Assembly: GCA_050692435.1 (NCBI GenBank)
Contig: JBOGVG010000103.1
Coordinates: forward strand, 1-64,000
From: AC-69 sp050692435
GTDB lineage: Bacteria; Actinomycetota; UBA4738; HRBIN12
Reading direction: 5' to 3'
Length of the DNA stretch: 64,000 nt
Shown here in pieces: positions 24,543 to 33,618 of the stretch (its first letter is position 1; every line of letters starts with the position of its first letter). The notes below the pieces were generated by a model. The model ran no database searches, was not told where the DNA came from, and saw only the letters and a list, made by a program, of their open reading frames with translations. The translations under genes were made by a program, and so were the position numbers.

Positions 24543-24548
24543 TAGACT
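24543..24548 (+). promoter_or_regulatory. Leaderless-type -10 (TAGACT) for the pseudokinase gene
   Basis: TAGACT ends 6 nt before the GTG at 24555, with no Shine-Dalgarno between. It gives the pseudokinase-sigma-anti-sigma segment its own promoter inside the murJ operon. Confidence 0.6.
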
Positions 24549-24554
24549 GCGCGG

Positions 24555-26000
24555 GTGAGGACGGAGCAGCCACGGGCCGTGCTCGCGGGGCGATACGTCC
24601 TCGAGCAGGAGCTCGGTCGAAGCGGTCTCGGCGTGGCGTGGCGAGCCACGGACGTGGTGCTAGACCGCCGGGTGGTGGTGAAGCTGCTCCGGGCGGGGTC
24701 GGCCGAGGATCCCGGCTTCGCCGAGCGCCTAGTCGAGCGACTGCGCGCCGTGGCCCTGGTGTCCCATCCCGGGCTGGCCCGCCTCCTGGACACGGGCCGC
24801 GAGGACGGTGTGGAGTTCATCGTTCGCGAATACGTGGAGGGCGGCAGCCTCCGGGACCTCCTGGATTCGGAGAGGAAGGTGCCGGCGGACCAGGCGGCCC
24901 GCGTCATCGGCTCGGTGCTCGACGCGCTGGCGGCGTCCCACGATGCCGGCATCCTCCACCTCAACCTCAAGCCCGAGAACGTGCTCATCGGGCCGGACGG
25001 CACGGTGCGCGTATGCGATCCGGTGATCGCCCAGGGTCCGGCGGGGACGGGCCGGTCCCAGAAGGTCGCCCCGATCGACGGGGACGGTCCGATCCCACCG
25101 GAACAAAGGAGCGGCGGGCCCGTTGACCCCCGGACCGACGTGTGGGGGGCCGGGGCCCTGTTGTTCGAGCTCCTCACGGGGGAACCTCCCCGTGACGGGC
25201 GTCCGGCCACGCCGCGATCCCTCCGCAGGGACACTCCCCGCGCGCTGGACGCTGCAGTAGCTCGGGCCCTCTCCCCGGAACCGGAGGACCGGTTCGCCTC
25301 CCCCCACGAGTTCGCCGAGTCGCTTCGGAGGATCTGGCGGGAAGCGGGGCCGCCGCTCGCCGTGCCGGTCGGACCAACGCCCCAACCCGAGGCGGTCCCG
25401 CCCCTGAGCCGCCACCGATCGGTGTTCCGCACGTGGCTGGCGATGCCCCTGCTGATCGCGCTCGTCGCCGCCGGCTCCGTGGGCGCTGGATTGTGGCTGG
25501 GGGAGCTGGAGCTCGGCGGCCCGGTGGGGGTCCAGGTGAAACGGGAGGAGGTGCCGAGCTCGACGCCTGCCACGCGTCTGGCTCGTTTCGCGTCGGTCGG
25601 GACGTTCGACCCGTTCGGCGACGGCCGTGAGAACGACTCGGGCCTCGCCTCCGCGGCCGACGGCGACGAGGCCACCGCATGGAAGTCGGAGAACTACTTC
25701 GACGGCCGGCTGAACAAGCCGGGCGTGGGGCTGCTCTTCGACCTCGGGGTCGAGCGCACGGTCACCGGATTCAGGCTCACCTCACCGCACCCGGGATTCG
25801 ACTTCGCCGTGGTGGTCGGGGACGACCCGGCGACCATGGCCGATTCCGCCCATGCCACGTTCACCGCCTCCGCCGATACGCGCGAGTCGATCGAACCCGC
25901 CGCGGGGCGATACGTGCTGCTGTGGATCACCACCGTCGTTGTAACCGGCGACGGGAACCGCGCGGAGGTGGCCGAGTTCCGGGTGGTGGCGACGGGCTGA
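24555..26000 (+). CDS. Membrane pseudokinase with extracellular discoidin-like domain (unfused MviN C-terminus)
   Basis: 481 residues. Residues about 10-260 form a protein-kinase fold. The Gly loop LGRSGLGVAW and the VVVK lysine are kept, but the catalytic HRD is HLN (ILHLNLKPENVLI) and DFG is DPV (RVCDPVIA), so it should be catalytically dead. One transmembrane helix (WLAMPLLIALVAAGSVGAGL) near 295 leads to a C-terminal beta-sandwich of discoidin/NPCBM type (SENDSGLASAADGDEATAWK-like region, GLLFDLGVERTVTGFRLTSP). This is the same domain order as the C-terminus of Rv3910, where phosphorylation by PknB recruits FhaA. Here it is an independent gene. Confidence 0.85.
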   Translation: MRTEQPRAVLAGRYVLEQELGRSGLGVAWRATDVVLDRRVVVKLLRAGSAEDPGFAERLVERLRAVALVSHPGLARLLDTGREDGVEFIVREYVEGGSLRDLLDSERKVPADQAARVIGSVLDALAASHDAGILHLNLKPENVLIGPDGTVRVCDPVIAQGPAGTGRSQKVAPIDGDGPIPPEQRSGGPVDPRTDVWGAGALLFELLTGEPPRDGRPATPRSLRRDTPRALDAAVARALSPEPEDRFASPHEFAESLRRIWREAGPPLAVPVGPTPQPEAVPPLSRHRSVFRTWLAMPLLIALVAAGSVGAGLWLGELELGGPVGVQVKREEVPSSTPATRLARFASVGTFDPFGDGRENDSGLASAADGDEATAWKSENYFDGRLNKPGVGLLFDLGVERTVTGFRLTSPHPGFDFAVVVGDDPATMADSAHATFTASADTRESIEPAAGRYVLLWITTVVVTGDGNRAEVAEFRVVATG

Positions 26001-26593
26001 TGCCGGACGGCGAACGCGACGAGGACCTGGTCCGTCGGGCCGTGAGTGGAGAGCATTCGGCGTTCGGAATCCTCGTCGAGCGGCACGAGCGCCGCGTGTA
26101 CAACCTGGCGCTCCGGATGACCGGACACGAAGAGGACGCGCGCGACGCCACCCAGGAGGCCTTCCTCACCGCCCTCCGGAAGCTCTCGTCGTTCCGGGGC
26201 GAGGCCGCCTTCACCACCTGGATGCACCGGGTCACCGTGAATACGTGCTACGACCTCCTCCGAAAGCGAAGGCGGGCACCCTTGCTCGAGCGGAGCGAGG
26301 AACACGAGCCGGAGCCGCCCCCCGCGCCCGACCCTGCCGACGCCACGGACCTCTCGATCGACGTGCAGCGGGCGCTGCTCCGGGTGCCGCCCGACTACCG
26401 GATCGTGATGATCCTCCACGACGTCCAGGACCTGCCCTACGAGGAGGTTGCGGCGATCGTGGGCGTGCCGGTGGGCACGGTGAAGTCGCGCCTGCACCGG
26501 GGTCGGGTGGCGCTGTCCCGGGCCCTCCGCGGCCGCTCGGAGCGGGAACGTCCCGAGCCGCCGGGACCGTCTGACCAGGCGAGGTCGAGATGA
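26000..26593 (+). CDS. ECF-type RNA polymerase sigma factor (SigM position)
   Basis: 197 residues, ATG overlapping the pseudokinase stop (TGATG). Region 2 includes LVERHERRVYNLALRMTG, DARDATQEAFLTALRKL and FTTWMHRVTVNTCYDLLRKR; region 4 is LPYEEVAAIVGVPVGTVKSR followed by LHRGR. An acidic Pro-rich linker joins them. The gene occupies the place of sigM (Rv3911), next to its anti-sigma factor. It probably drives an envelope or redox stress regulon, possibly including the adjacent trx genes; this is inferred from position only. Confidence 0.9.
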   Translation: MPDGERDEDLVRRAVSGEHSAFGILVERHERRVYNLALRMTGHEEDARDATQEAFLTALRKLSSFRGEAAFTTWMHRVTVNTCYDLLRKRRRAPLLERSEEHEPEPPPAPDPADATDLSIDVQRALLRVPPDYRIVMILHDVQDLPYEEVAAIVGVPVGTVKSRLHRGRVALSRALRGRSERERPEPPGPSDQARSR

Positions 26594-27351
26594 CGCACCC
26601 CGAGGAACTCCTTGCCGGCTACGTCGACGGCGCGCTCACCGAGGAGGAGCGGGCCGAGGTCGACGCGCACCTCGCCACGTGCTGGGCGTGCCGGGAAGAG
26701 ATGGAGCTCTCCACCCTGGCCGTGGCGGCCCTGGCCGAGCTGCCCGAGCAGCCCGTCCCGCTCGGCGTGATGAACCCGGTCGCCGCCGAGATCCGCCGGC
26801 GGGGCGCCGGAGCGGCCGCCACACCGTGGTGGGGCAGGTTCCAATGGGCCGCCGGGCTCGCTGCGGCCGCGGCGCTGGTGGCGGTGATCGCCGTGGTACT
26901 CCCGCGCCTGGGAGAGGAGGAGAAGAGCGCGGCCCTCAGGGCCGAGGCCGGTGGGGCGACGCCCACCGAGTCGGTCCCCGGCGCCGACGCCGCCCTGGCC
27001 AGGGGCGTCTTCCTGGAGATCCAGCCGGACGCGGACTACAGCGCCGAAGACCTGGAGGCCCTGGCGAACGAGGCCGCTCAGCGGACGGGCCTCAGCGCCG
27101 TGGCCCCCGGCGCGGCGACGGTCGCCCACGCCGAGGCCAACGCCGCCAAGGCGTGCCTGGTCGAGCCGGGCGGCCTCACGGAAGGCGACCGGCTGGTCCG
27201 GCTGATCCGGGCCAGGTTCGATGGGAAGCCCGCGTACCTCGGGGTCTACCTGGAGAGCCCCGGTGCCGACCGGCCCTCCAACCGGGTCGTCATCTGGGTC
27301 GTGGCCACGAAGGACTGCCGGATACTGTCCTTTTCGTCCAAGCCGCTGTAG
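26590..27351 (+). CDS. Anti-sigma factor with zinc-finger ZAS domain
   Basis: 253 residues, ATGA overlap with the sigma gene. The N-terminal ZAS/zf-HC2 motif has His27, Cys31 and Cys34 (AHLATCWACREE, pattern HxxxCxxC). A transmembrane helix (WAAGLAAAAALVAVIAVVLP) lies near 92, followed by an extracellular domain of about 140 residues. It should sequester the upstream ECF sigma factor at the membrane and release it on signal, as RsmA (Rv3912) does. A thiol-based trigger is possible given the nearby thioredoxin genes. Confidence 0.87.
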   Translation: MTHPEELLAGYVDGALTEEERAEVDAHLATCWACREEMELSTLAVAALAELPEQPVPLGVMNPVAAEIRRRGAGAAATPWWGRFQWAAGLAAAAALVAVIAVVLPRLGEEEKSAALRAEAGGATPTESVPGADAALARGVFLEIQPDADYSAEDLEALANEAAQRTGLSAVAPGAATVAHAEANAAKACLVEPGGLTEGDRLVRLIRARFDGKPAYLGVYLESPGADRPSNRVVIWVVATKDCRILSFSSKPL

Positions 27352-27395
27352 CGGCGGGACTGCTTCGTCCCCCACCCGCCGCAACAGCACGGCGC

Positions 27396-27425
27396 TTGGA
27401 TGTTTCGAGCGGACACTCGTAGAGT
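27396..27425 (+). promoter_or_regulatory. Promoter of the merR-menG-menF operon
   Basis: TTGGAT (27396-27401), 18-bp spacer, and TAGAGT (27420-27425) are followed by 8 nt and the GTG start at 27434. This is a complete -35/-10 pair of leaderless type. Confidence 0.6.
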
Positions 27426-27433
27426 TGTCGTTC

Positions 27434-28204
27434 GTGAGGTACCGGGTCGAGCAGCTCGCCGCGGCGTGCGACGTCTCCGTGGACACGGTCCGCTTCTACC
27501 AGACCCGGGGCCTCCTCCCGCCGCCGGAACGCGAGGGGCGGGTGGCCTGGTACGGCCCCCGACACGCCGAGCGGATCCGTGAGGTCCGCGCGCTCCAGCG
27601 AAAGGGCCTGACCCTCGCCGCGATCAAGCACGTGATCCAGGGCGAGCTGGGCAAGGCCGACGCCAACCTCGCGGCGGCGGTGGCCGCAGCGCGGGGGGAA
27701 GGGCGCGACGACGCGTTGCTCACGCTCGAGCAGTTCGGGGCGGCCAGCGGCGTCCCGCCGTCGCTGATCCAGGCGGTGGAGCGAGAGGGGATCCGCCTCG
27801 CTCGGCGGGTCGATGGGGAGGACCGGTACATCGCCGCCGACATCGACATGGTCCGGGCGGCCCTGAAGCTCCTCGAGTACGGCCTTCCCTTGGGAGAGCT
27901 GCTCACCCTGGCCCGCGACACCCACCGGGCCATGGCCGGGCTGGCCGAGCGAGCGGTCGAGCTGTTCGACGAACGGGTCCGAAAGCCCATCCGAGACACC
28001 GCCGCATCCGACGAGGAAGCCGCCGCGCAGCTCGTCGAGGCGTTCCGCACGCTCCTCCCCGCGGTCACCGAGCTCGTGGCGAACCACTTCCGCCGGGTGC
28101 TGCTCGGCGTGGCCGAGGAGCACATCGAGCGGGTGGGCGGAAAGGCCGAGGTGGAGGCGGCCCGGGCCGAGTCCCGGCGCCTCGACCGCGCGTGGCAGGC
28201 GTGA
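27434..28204 (+). CDS. MerR family regulator linked to menaquinone genes, two HTH-like domains
   Basis: 256 residues from the GTG at 27434. Domain 1 (about 1-75) is a MerR winged helix: YRVEQLAAACDVSVDTVRFY, then YGPRHAERIREVRALQRKG. Domain 2 (about 95-160) is a second, more divergent MerR-like reader (LTLEQFGAASGVPPSLIQAV, DRYIAADIDMVRAALKLL). The C-terminus is helical, without obvious metal-binding cysteines. It is coupled to menG by GTGA, so it likely controls menaquinone synthesis or responds to a related redox or lipid signal. Confidence 0.82.
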   Translation: MRYRVEQLAAACDVSVDTVRFYQTRGLLPPPEREGRVAWYGPRHAERIREVRALQRKGLTLAAIKHVIQGELGKADANLAAAVAAARGEGRDDALLTLEQFGAASGVPPSLIQAVEREGIRLARRVDGEDRYIAADIDMVRAALKLLEYGLPLGELLTLARDTHRAMAGLAERAVELFDERVRKPIRDTAASDEEAAAQLVEAFRTLLPAVTELVANHFRRVLLGVAEEHIERVGGKAEVEAARAESRRLDRAWQA

Positions 28205-28893
28205 CCGGTTCCGAGGGCCTGCCGCAGGGCGAGGACAAGGCCCGCCGGGTCCGAGGGATGTTCGACGCCATCGCCGGGCGATACGACTTGGTGAACCGGG
28301 TCATGACATTCGGGATGGACGTGGGGTGGCGCCGACGCGCGGTCCGCGAGCTTCGGCTCCCCGGCGGCGCTCTCGTGGTCGACCTCGCTTGCGGCACCGG
28401 CGACCTGTGCAGCGAGCTCCACCGCAACGGATACCGAGCGGTCGGGTTCGACTTCTCCCACGGCATGCTGGCCGAGGCCACCACCGATGCGCCCCTGGTG
28501 GAGGCCGACGTCCTTCGCTTGCCGGTGCGCGACGCCTCGACCGACGGGGCGACGTGCGGGTTCGCGCTTCGAAACGTCATCGACCTCCGGGCGTTCTTCG
28601 AGGAGTTGGCGAGGGTCGTCCGGCGAGATGGGCGGATCGCGCTGCTCGAGGCGTCCGAGCCCGAGGGCCCCGTGATGCGGGCCGGCCACAACATGTACTT
28701 CCGGCGTGTGGTGCCGGTGATCGGCGGCGTGTTGTCGGATCGGGAGGCGTACCGCTACCTCCCCCGGTCCATGGAGTACCTCCCGCAGCCACCGGAGCTG
28801 CTCGCATTGCTTCGGGGCTCCGGGTTCCCGGACGCGCGGCGACTCCCGCTCTCGGGCGGCATCGCGCAGCTGCTGGTTGGGACGCGGGAATGA
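28201..28893 (+). CDS. menG: Demethylmenaquinone methyltransferase (UbiE/MenG)
   Basis: 230 residues from the GTG at 28201 (GTGA overlap with the merR stop). The UbiE signature MFDAIAGRYDLVNRVMTFGM occurs near residue 20. SAM-binding motif I is VVDLACGTGDLC near 62 and motif II lies around DAPLVEADVLRLP. It methylates demethylmenaquinone to menaquinone in the last step of the pathway. The next gene is menF and the other men genes follow, supporting menaquinone rather than ubiquinone. Confidence 0.9.
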   Translation: MTGSEGLPQGEDKARRVRGMFDAIAGRYDLVNRVMTFGMDVGWRRRAVRELRLPGGALVVDLACGTGDLCSELHRNGYRAVGFDFSHGMLAEATTDAPLVEADVLRLPVRDASTDGATCGFALRNVIDLRAFFEELARVVRRDGRIALLEASEPEGPVMRAGHNMYFRRVVPVIGGVLSDREAYRYLPRSMEYLPQPPELLALLRGSGFPDARRLPLSGGIAQLLVGTRE

Positions 28894-30164
28894 GCGGGGC
28901 CCCCCTCGTGGCCGGGGCCCGGAGGCTCGGCCCGGCCTTCGATCTCATCGCGAACTACGAGCCCGACGGGTTCTTCTTCGAGCGGAGCGGCCTGGGGGTC
29001 TCGGCCTCCGGGACGGCCGGCGGCTTCGACGTGAACGGAGGGCCCGGGCGGATCGAGGAGCTTGCCCGGGTGGCCGGGGAGACGCTCGGGGCGATCCAGC
29101 GGGACGACGACGGGCCTCCGGTCGTGGCGGTGGGGGCCATCCCGTTCGACGAGGCGGAGCCGGCATCGCTGGCGATCCCATCGCGGACCGCCGTCCGGCG
29201 GCGGACGGGGGACACGTGGCGGATCGACGTGTGGCCCCAGGACGGTGCGCCGGGGGAGACCGAACCGCCTGGCCGGTGGGTCGGCGGCGCGCCGCACCAG
29301 GCGTTCGCCGACATCCAGGTCCGACCCGACCCGGAGCCCTCCCGGTATGCGGCCGCCGTGGGCGAGGCCACTCGGCGGATCGCGGCCGGCGAGCTCCGAA
29401 AGATCGTGCTCGCCCGGTCCCTGATCGTGGAGGCGGGGCGGGAGCTCGATCCCCACCGGCTGCTGTGGCGTCTTCGCGCGGTCGACCCCGACTGCTTCGC
29501 CTTCGCCGTGCCAACCTTCGCCCCGGAAGGCCGGCGGTTGGCGTCCCGGGGCGTGCTGGTCGGCGCGAGCCCCGAGCTCCTCGTGAGGAAGGCCGGGGCT
29601 GAGGTCCGGGCCACACCCCTCGCCGGCTCCGCCCCCCGCTTCGGGGACCCGGAGGAGGACCGCGCCTCGGCCGAGCGACTGCTCGGCTCGGAGAAGGACC
29701 GTGAGGAGCACGCCGCGGTGTCGGAGTTCGTCGAGCTCGTCCTGGGCAATTTCTGCGGCCGGCTGGACCATCCCGAGGAGCCCGAGCTCCTGGGGACCGC
29801 GAACGTCTGGCACCTCGCCACGCCCTTCCACGGCCGGTTGCGGGACCCGGCGCGGTCCGTGCTCGACCTCGTGGCGGAGCTTCACCCCACGCCGGCCGTG
29901 TGCGGCGCGCCCCGAGACGGCGCGAGAAAGGTGCTCGGGGAGCTCGAGACCCTGCACCGCGGGTGCTACGCGGGGCCGGTCGGCTGGGTGGACGTGAACG
30001 GCGACGGCGAGTGGGCCATCGGACTCCGTTGCGCTGAGGTCGCAGGCAGTACGGCCCGGTTGTTCGCCGGCGCCGGCATCGTTGCCGGGTCGGTGCCGGG
30101 GCTCGAGCTCGACGAGACCGAGCGGAAGTTCCGGGCGCTCCTCGACTCGCTCCGGTGGGGCTAA
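28890..30164 (+). CDS. menF: Isochorismate synthase
   Basis: 424 residues from the ATG at 28890 (ATGA overlap with menG). The chorismate-binding domain occupies the C-terminal 280 residues: RKIVLARSLIVEAG near 170, GASPELLVRKAGAEVRATPLAG near 230, NVWHLATPFHGRL near 310, HPTPAVCGAPRDGARKVL near 335 and YAGPVGWVDVNGDGEWAIGL near 360. It converts chorismate to isochorismate, the entry step of menaquinone synthesis. Its TAA overlaps the stop of menD on the opposite strand. Confidence 0.92.
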   Translation: MSGAPLVAGARRLGPAFDLIANYEPDGFFFERSGLGVSASGTAGGFDVNGGPGRIEELARVAGETLGAIQRDDDGPPVVAVGAIPFDEAEPASLAIPSRTAVRRRTGDTWRIDVWPQDGAPGETEPPGRWVGGAPHQAFADIQVRPDPEPSRYAAAVGEATRRIAAGELRKIVLARSLIVEAGRELDPHRLLWRLRAVDPDCFAFAVPTFAPEGRRLASRGVLVGASPELLVRKAGAEVRATPLAGSAPRFGDPEEDRASAERLLGSEKDREEHAAVSEFVELVLGNFCGRLDHPEEPELLGTANVWHLATPFHGRLRDPARSVLDLVAELHPTPAVCGAPRDGARKVLGELETLHRGCYAGPVGWVDVNGDGEWAIGLRCAEVAGSTARLFAGAGIVAGSVPGLELDETERKFRALLDSLRWG

Positions 30165-31852
30165 CCGCCCAGGGCATCGGCGACGGCAACCTTCACTTCG
30201 GCGTGGCGCGCTACGTTCCGCTCGCCGTCGGACGGCACCTCGACGATCCACACCCCGCCGGCATCGGACGCCTTTTCCACGGCCGGCCCGAGGTCGGCGG
30301 CGCGATCGACCAGGAGGTGGGGCGCGCCGGCCGCGTCCGCGACGTTCGCCAGGTCGAGTCCGTGCGGTGTGACGAACAGATCATCCAACTCCGGAAGCGA
30401 CCGCTGCGGGAGAAACGAGAAGATGACGCCGCCGGCGTTGTTGGGGACGACGAACACGGCGTCCTGGCCGCGCTTCGCGCCCCACAGGAGCGCCCCCACG
30501 TCGTGCAGAAGCGTGAGGTCGCCGCACAGGGCGACCGTCGGCGAGCCCGTCGCGGCCACGCCGAGGACGGTGGAGACGAATCCGTCGATCCCGCTGGCGC
30601 CCCGGTTGCCGAGCACGCGAAGGCTCCCCCGGGGCAGCATGTAGAAGTCGAGGTCGCGCACCGGCATGCTCGACCCGACGACGAAGGTCGAGCCATCCGG
30701 CAGACAGGCGGCGAGGTCCCGAGCCACCCTTCCCTCGAACGGCTCGTCCCAGGAGTCCAACAGCTCGTCCACGGCCCGGCGCGCGCAGGCATCGGCGTCG
30801 CGCCACTCCCGGAGCCAAGGCGTCTCGCCGCGCACGGGAAGTCGCTCGACGAGCGCGCTTCCGAGCATCGCGGGGTCCGCCCGGATCGTCCTCGACGCGT
30901 GACGGGCCGGGTCGGCGACCAACCCGTCGGGGTCCACGATCACCAGCTCCTTCGCGCCCGCCGCGAAGGCCAAACCCGCCCGCGAGGTCGGTGCGGCACC
31001 GAACTGGAGCACCACATCGGGCTCGTGCGAGGAGGTGAACCCTCGGTCCGCAAGTAGGAACAGCCCGGCCGCGAGGGCTCCCGGCGCGCGCACGCCCGAC
31101 GTGGGCTCCGCGATCAGCAGCCACCCGGCCGAGCGGGCAAGGTCCAGGATGGGCCGGGCGTCCAGCCGGAGCGATCCCGCCAGGATGACACCCCGCTCCA
31201 TCTCTTCCATCTTCTCGGCCAGCGACGCGACCTCGTCCGGCCTGGGCTCCCGAGGGGCCGGTCGCCACGCGACCGAGGCAGGCCGAGGATCGGCCGCAGG
31301 GACCACTTCTTCCGAGGGCACCAACGGCTCGCGGAATGGCAGGTTCAGATGCACGGGCCCGGGGGCTCCCTCCACGGCGTCGCGGATCGCTTCCCCCGCG
31401 AGAGACCGCCAGTGCGCGAGACCTGGTCGGTCGCCCGGCACCTCCGCGTCGACGAACCGCTTCACGTACCTGCCGAACAGGTGGAGCTGGTCGATGGCCT
31501 GGTTCGCGCCGACGCCTCGGAGCTCCGGGGGCCGGTCCGCCGTGAGCAGGATCAGGGGAACCCGGGACATCGACGCTTCCACGACCGCCGGGAAGAGGTT
31601 GGCGGCCGCGGTGCCGGACGTGGATGCCACCGCCGCCGGCCTCCCCGTCGTCTTCGATAGCCCGAGAGCGAAGAACGCCGAGGACCGCTCGTCGAGATGG
31701 ACGTGGACGTTCACGCGCGGGTGGCGCCAGAGCGCCAGCGCGACCGGGGTGGATCGGGAGCCCGGCGACACGCACGCCTGCTCCAGCCCGTGGGATGCGA
31801 GCTCGTCCACAAGCGCCTGCATGCATGCGAGCGCGACATCGCCCTCGTTCAT
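30161..31852 (-). CDS. menD: SEPHCHC synthase MenD
   Basis: 563 residues from the ATG at 31852. N-terminal TPP-enzyme PYR domain with CVSPGSRSTPVALALWRHP near 28 and the invariant Glu in HLDERSSAFFALGLSK. C-terminal PP domain with the TPP motif CGDLTLLHDVGALLWG and VPNNAGGVIFSFLP; the residue after NN is Ala where Asp is frequent. It makes SEPHCHC from isochorismate and 2-oxoglutarate. The frame stays open far upstream through menA, but that is shadow. The start overlaps the menA stop as ATGA. Confidence 0.93.
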   Translation of the reverse strand: MNEGDVALACMQALVDELASHGLEQACVSPGSRSTPVALALWRHPRVNVHVHLDERSSAFFALGLSKTTGRPAAVASTSGTAAANLFPAVVEASMSRVPLILLTADRPPELRGVGANQAIDQLHLFGRYVKRFVDAEVPGDRPGLAHWRSLAGEAIRDAVEGAPGPVHLNLPFREPLVPSEEVVPAADPRPASVAWRPAPREPRPDEVASLAEKMEEMERGVILAGSLRLDARPILDLARSAGWLLIAEPTSGVRAPGALAAGLFLLADRGFTSSHEPDVVLQFGAAPTSRAGLAFAAGAKELVIVDPDGLVADPARHASRTIRADPAMLGSALVERLPVRGETPWLREWRDADACARRAVDELLDSWDEPFEGRVARDLAACLPDGSTFVVGSSMPVRDLDFYMLPRGSLRVLGNRGASGIDGFVSTVLGVAATGSPTVALCGDLTLLHDVGALLWGAKRGQDAVFVVPNNAGGVIFSFLPQRSLPELDDLFVTPHGLDLANVADAAGAPHLLVDRAADLGPAVEKASDAGGVWIVEVPSDGERNVARHAEVKVAVADALGG

Positions 31853-32751
31853 GCCGCTGTGGCTCCGGCGACCCACAACCCCAGCGCGAGCAACGCCCCG
31901 AACGCCACCTGGAGGAGCGCCGTCCCCACGAGCACCGGGATCAACTCCCGACCATCGGCCTTCCCTGCGACCTCCATCGGGCGGATGGCGAGCGGCCACG
32001 CGGCCAGCGCGAGCAGCGCCCACTGCGACATCCCGAGCGGCTCGGCGGCGATGCCCACGGCCACCCCTCCCGCAACCGTGGCGAACGCCGCGACGATCAG
32101 AGCGCGGAACAGCACCCGAGTTCGCCGCTGGCCCAGCCGGACCGCCAGGGTTCGCTTCCCCGCCGCCTCGTCGGTAGGGATGTCCCGGAGGTTGTTCGCC
32201 TCCAAGATGGCGACCGCCAGGAACCCCACGGCCGCCGCCGACCACCACGCCGCCGCGGGAACCCGCTCGGCCTGCGCGTACGCGGTGCCGACCGTGGCCA
32301 TCAGCCCGAAGAACAGGAACACCGCGACCTCGCCCAAGCCGAGCGACGCGTACGGCCACGGCCCGCCCGAGTACAGCCACAGCGCCACCATCGCCGCCGC
32401 GCCGATCGCGATCAGCCACGGCGTCGTGGCCACGGCGAGGGCCAGCCCTGCCAGCCCCGCGACGGCGACGGAAATGAGCGCCGCGATCATCACCGCACGG
32501 GGCGAGGCCATCCCCGACGACGTCAGTCTTTGCGGGCCCAGCCGGTGCTCGGTGTCCACCCCTCGCACGCCGTCGTGGTAGTCGTTCGCGTAGTTCACGC
32601 CCACCTGGAGACCCAATCCCACCGCGAGCGCGGCCGCGGTGCGCCACACGGAGGCCCGTCCGGCCGCGGCCGTCCCCACTACGACCGGCGCGACGCTCGC
32701 GGCCAGGGTCCTCGGGCGCGCCCCGTGCACCCAGACGGCGAACCCGTTCAC
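31849..32751 (-). CDS. menA: 1,4-dihydroxy-2-naphthoate polyprenyltransferase
   Basis: 300 residues, GTG start overlapping the menB stop (GTGA). UbiA-family integral membrane protein, about nine helices. The first Asp-rich motif is NYANDYHDGVRGVD near 54 and the second is NNLRDIPTDEAAGKRTLAVR near 190, typical of MenA. It prenylates DHNA to demethylmenaquinone. It forms the minus-strand operon menB-menA-menD. Confidence 0.93.
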   Translation of the reverse strand: MNGFAVWVHGARPRTLAASVAPVVVGTAAAGRASVWRTAAALAVGLGLQVGVNYANDYHDGVRGVDTEHRLGPQRLTSSGMASPRAVMIAALISVAVAGLAGLALAVATTPWLIAIGAAAMVALWLYSGGPWPYASLGLGEVAVFLFFGLMATVGTAYAQAERVPAAAWWSAAAVGFLAVAILEANNLRDIPTDEAAGKRTLAVRLGQRRTRVLFRALIVAAFATVAGGVAVGIAAEPLGMSQWALLALAAWPLAIRPMEVAGKADGRELIPVLVGTALLQVAFGALLALGLWVAGATAA

Positions 32752-33563
32752 GGCCTCCTCGGGAACCTGGTGAAGTCCGGAGGGCGCTTCTCCAAGTAGG
32801 CGTCGCGCCCCTCCTGCGCCTCCTCAGACATGTAGTAAAGGAGCGTCGCGTCGCCGGCGAGCTGCTGGATGCCGGCCAGGCCGTCGGCGTCGGCGTTGAA
32901 CCCGGCCTTGATCAGCCGGAGCGATAGCGGGCTCATCTGGAGGATCCGCCGGCACACCCCGACGGTCTCTTCCTCCAGCCGCTCCAACCGCACGACCCGG
33001 TTCACCAGCCCCCACTCCAGCGCCGTCTGCGCGTCGTACTGCTCGCACAGGAACCAGACCTCCTTGGCCCGCTTCACGCCGATGGTTCGGGCCAGGAGCC
33101 CGGTCCCGTAGCCAGCGTCGAACGATCCCACCTTGGGCCCCGTTTGGCCGAACCTCGCGTTGTCCGCGGCGATGGTCAGGTCGCATACCAAGTGCAGCAC
33201 GTGGCCGCCCCCGATGGCGTAGCCGGCGACCATGGCGATCACCGGCTTGGGGAGCCGCCGGATCTGGACCTGGAGGTCGAGGACGTTCAGGCGTCCCATC
33301 CCCTCCTCGTCCCGATACCCGTCGTCCCCCCGGACCCGCTGGTCGCCGCCCGAGCAGAACGCCTCCGGCCCCTGGCCGGTCAAGACGATCACGCCGATCC
33401 CCGGGTCGTCCCGAGCCAGGTCGAAGGCGTGCGAGAGCTCGAACAGCGTGATTGGCCGGAACGCGTTGCGAACCTCGGGCCGGTCGATCGTGATCTTGGC
33501 GATGCCCTGGGCGGTCTCGTACCGGATGTCTCGGTAGGTGGTTCCCGACGATTGCCACTCCAT
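32748..33563 (-). CDS. menB: 1,4-dihydroxy-2-naphthoyl-CoA synthase
   Basis: 271 residues from the ATG at 33563; a GTG at 33590 would add nine. Crotonase fold with CSGGDQRVRGDDGY near 85, AGYAIGGGHVLHLVCDLTIA near 125 and GPKVGSFDAGYGTGLLAR near 155. These are the oxyanion-hole and Ser/Asp/Tyr positions that distinguish MenB from other crotonases. It cyclises OSB-CoA to DHNA-CoA. It is the first gene of the minus-strand men operon and diverges from menE. Confidence 0.93.
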   Translation of the reverse strand: MEWQSSGTTYRDIRYETAQGIAKITIDRPEVRNAFRPITLFELSHAFDLARDDPGIGVIVLTGQGPEAFCSGGDQRVRGDDGYRDEEGMGRLNVLDLQVQIRRLPKPVIAMVAGYAIGGGHVLHLVCDLTIAADNARFGQTGPKVGSFDAGYGTGLLARTIGVKRAKEVWFLCEQYDAQTALEWGLVNRVVRLERLEEETVGVCRRILQMSPLSLRLIKAGFNADADGLAGIQQLAGDATLLYYMSEEAQEGRDAYLEKRPPDFTRFPRRP

Positions 33564-33605
33564 TCGACCGATCACTCCTAGAGCGTGCACTCGAACGGTT
33601 CAGGC

Positions 33606-33611
33606 TAGCCT
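33606..33611 (+). promoter_or_regulatory. Leaderless-type -10 (TAGCCT) for menE
   Basis: TAGCCT ends 7 nt before the ATG at 33619, with no Shine-Dalgarno. It lies in the 55-bp space between the divergent menB and menE starts. Confidence 0.6.
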
Positions 33612-33618
33612 ATCTCAC

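Noticed and set aside
31853..32647. Upstream extension of the MenD frame to 828 residues
   Set aside because: It overlaps menA completely in another frame; MenD similarity begins at MNEGDVALAC after the ATG at 31852.
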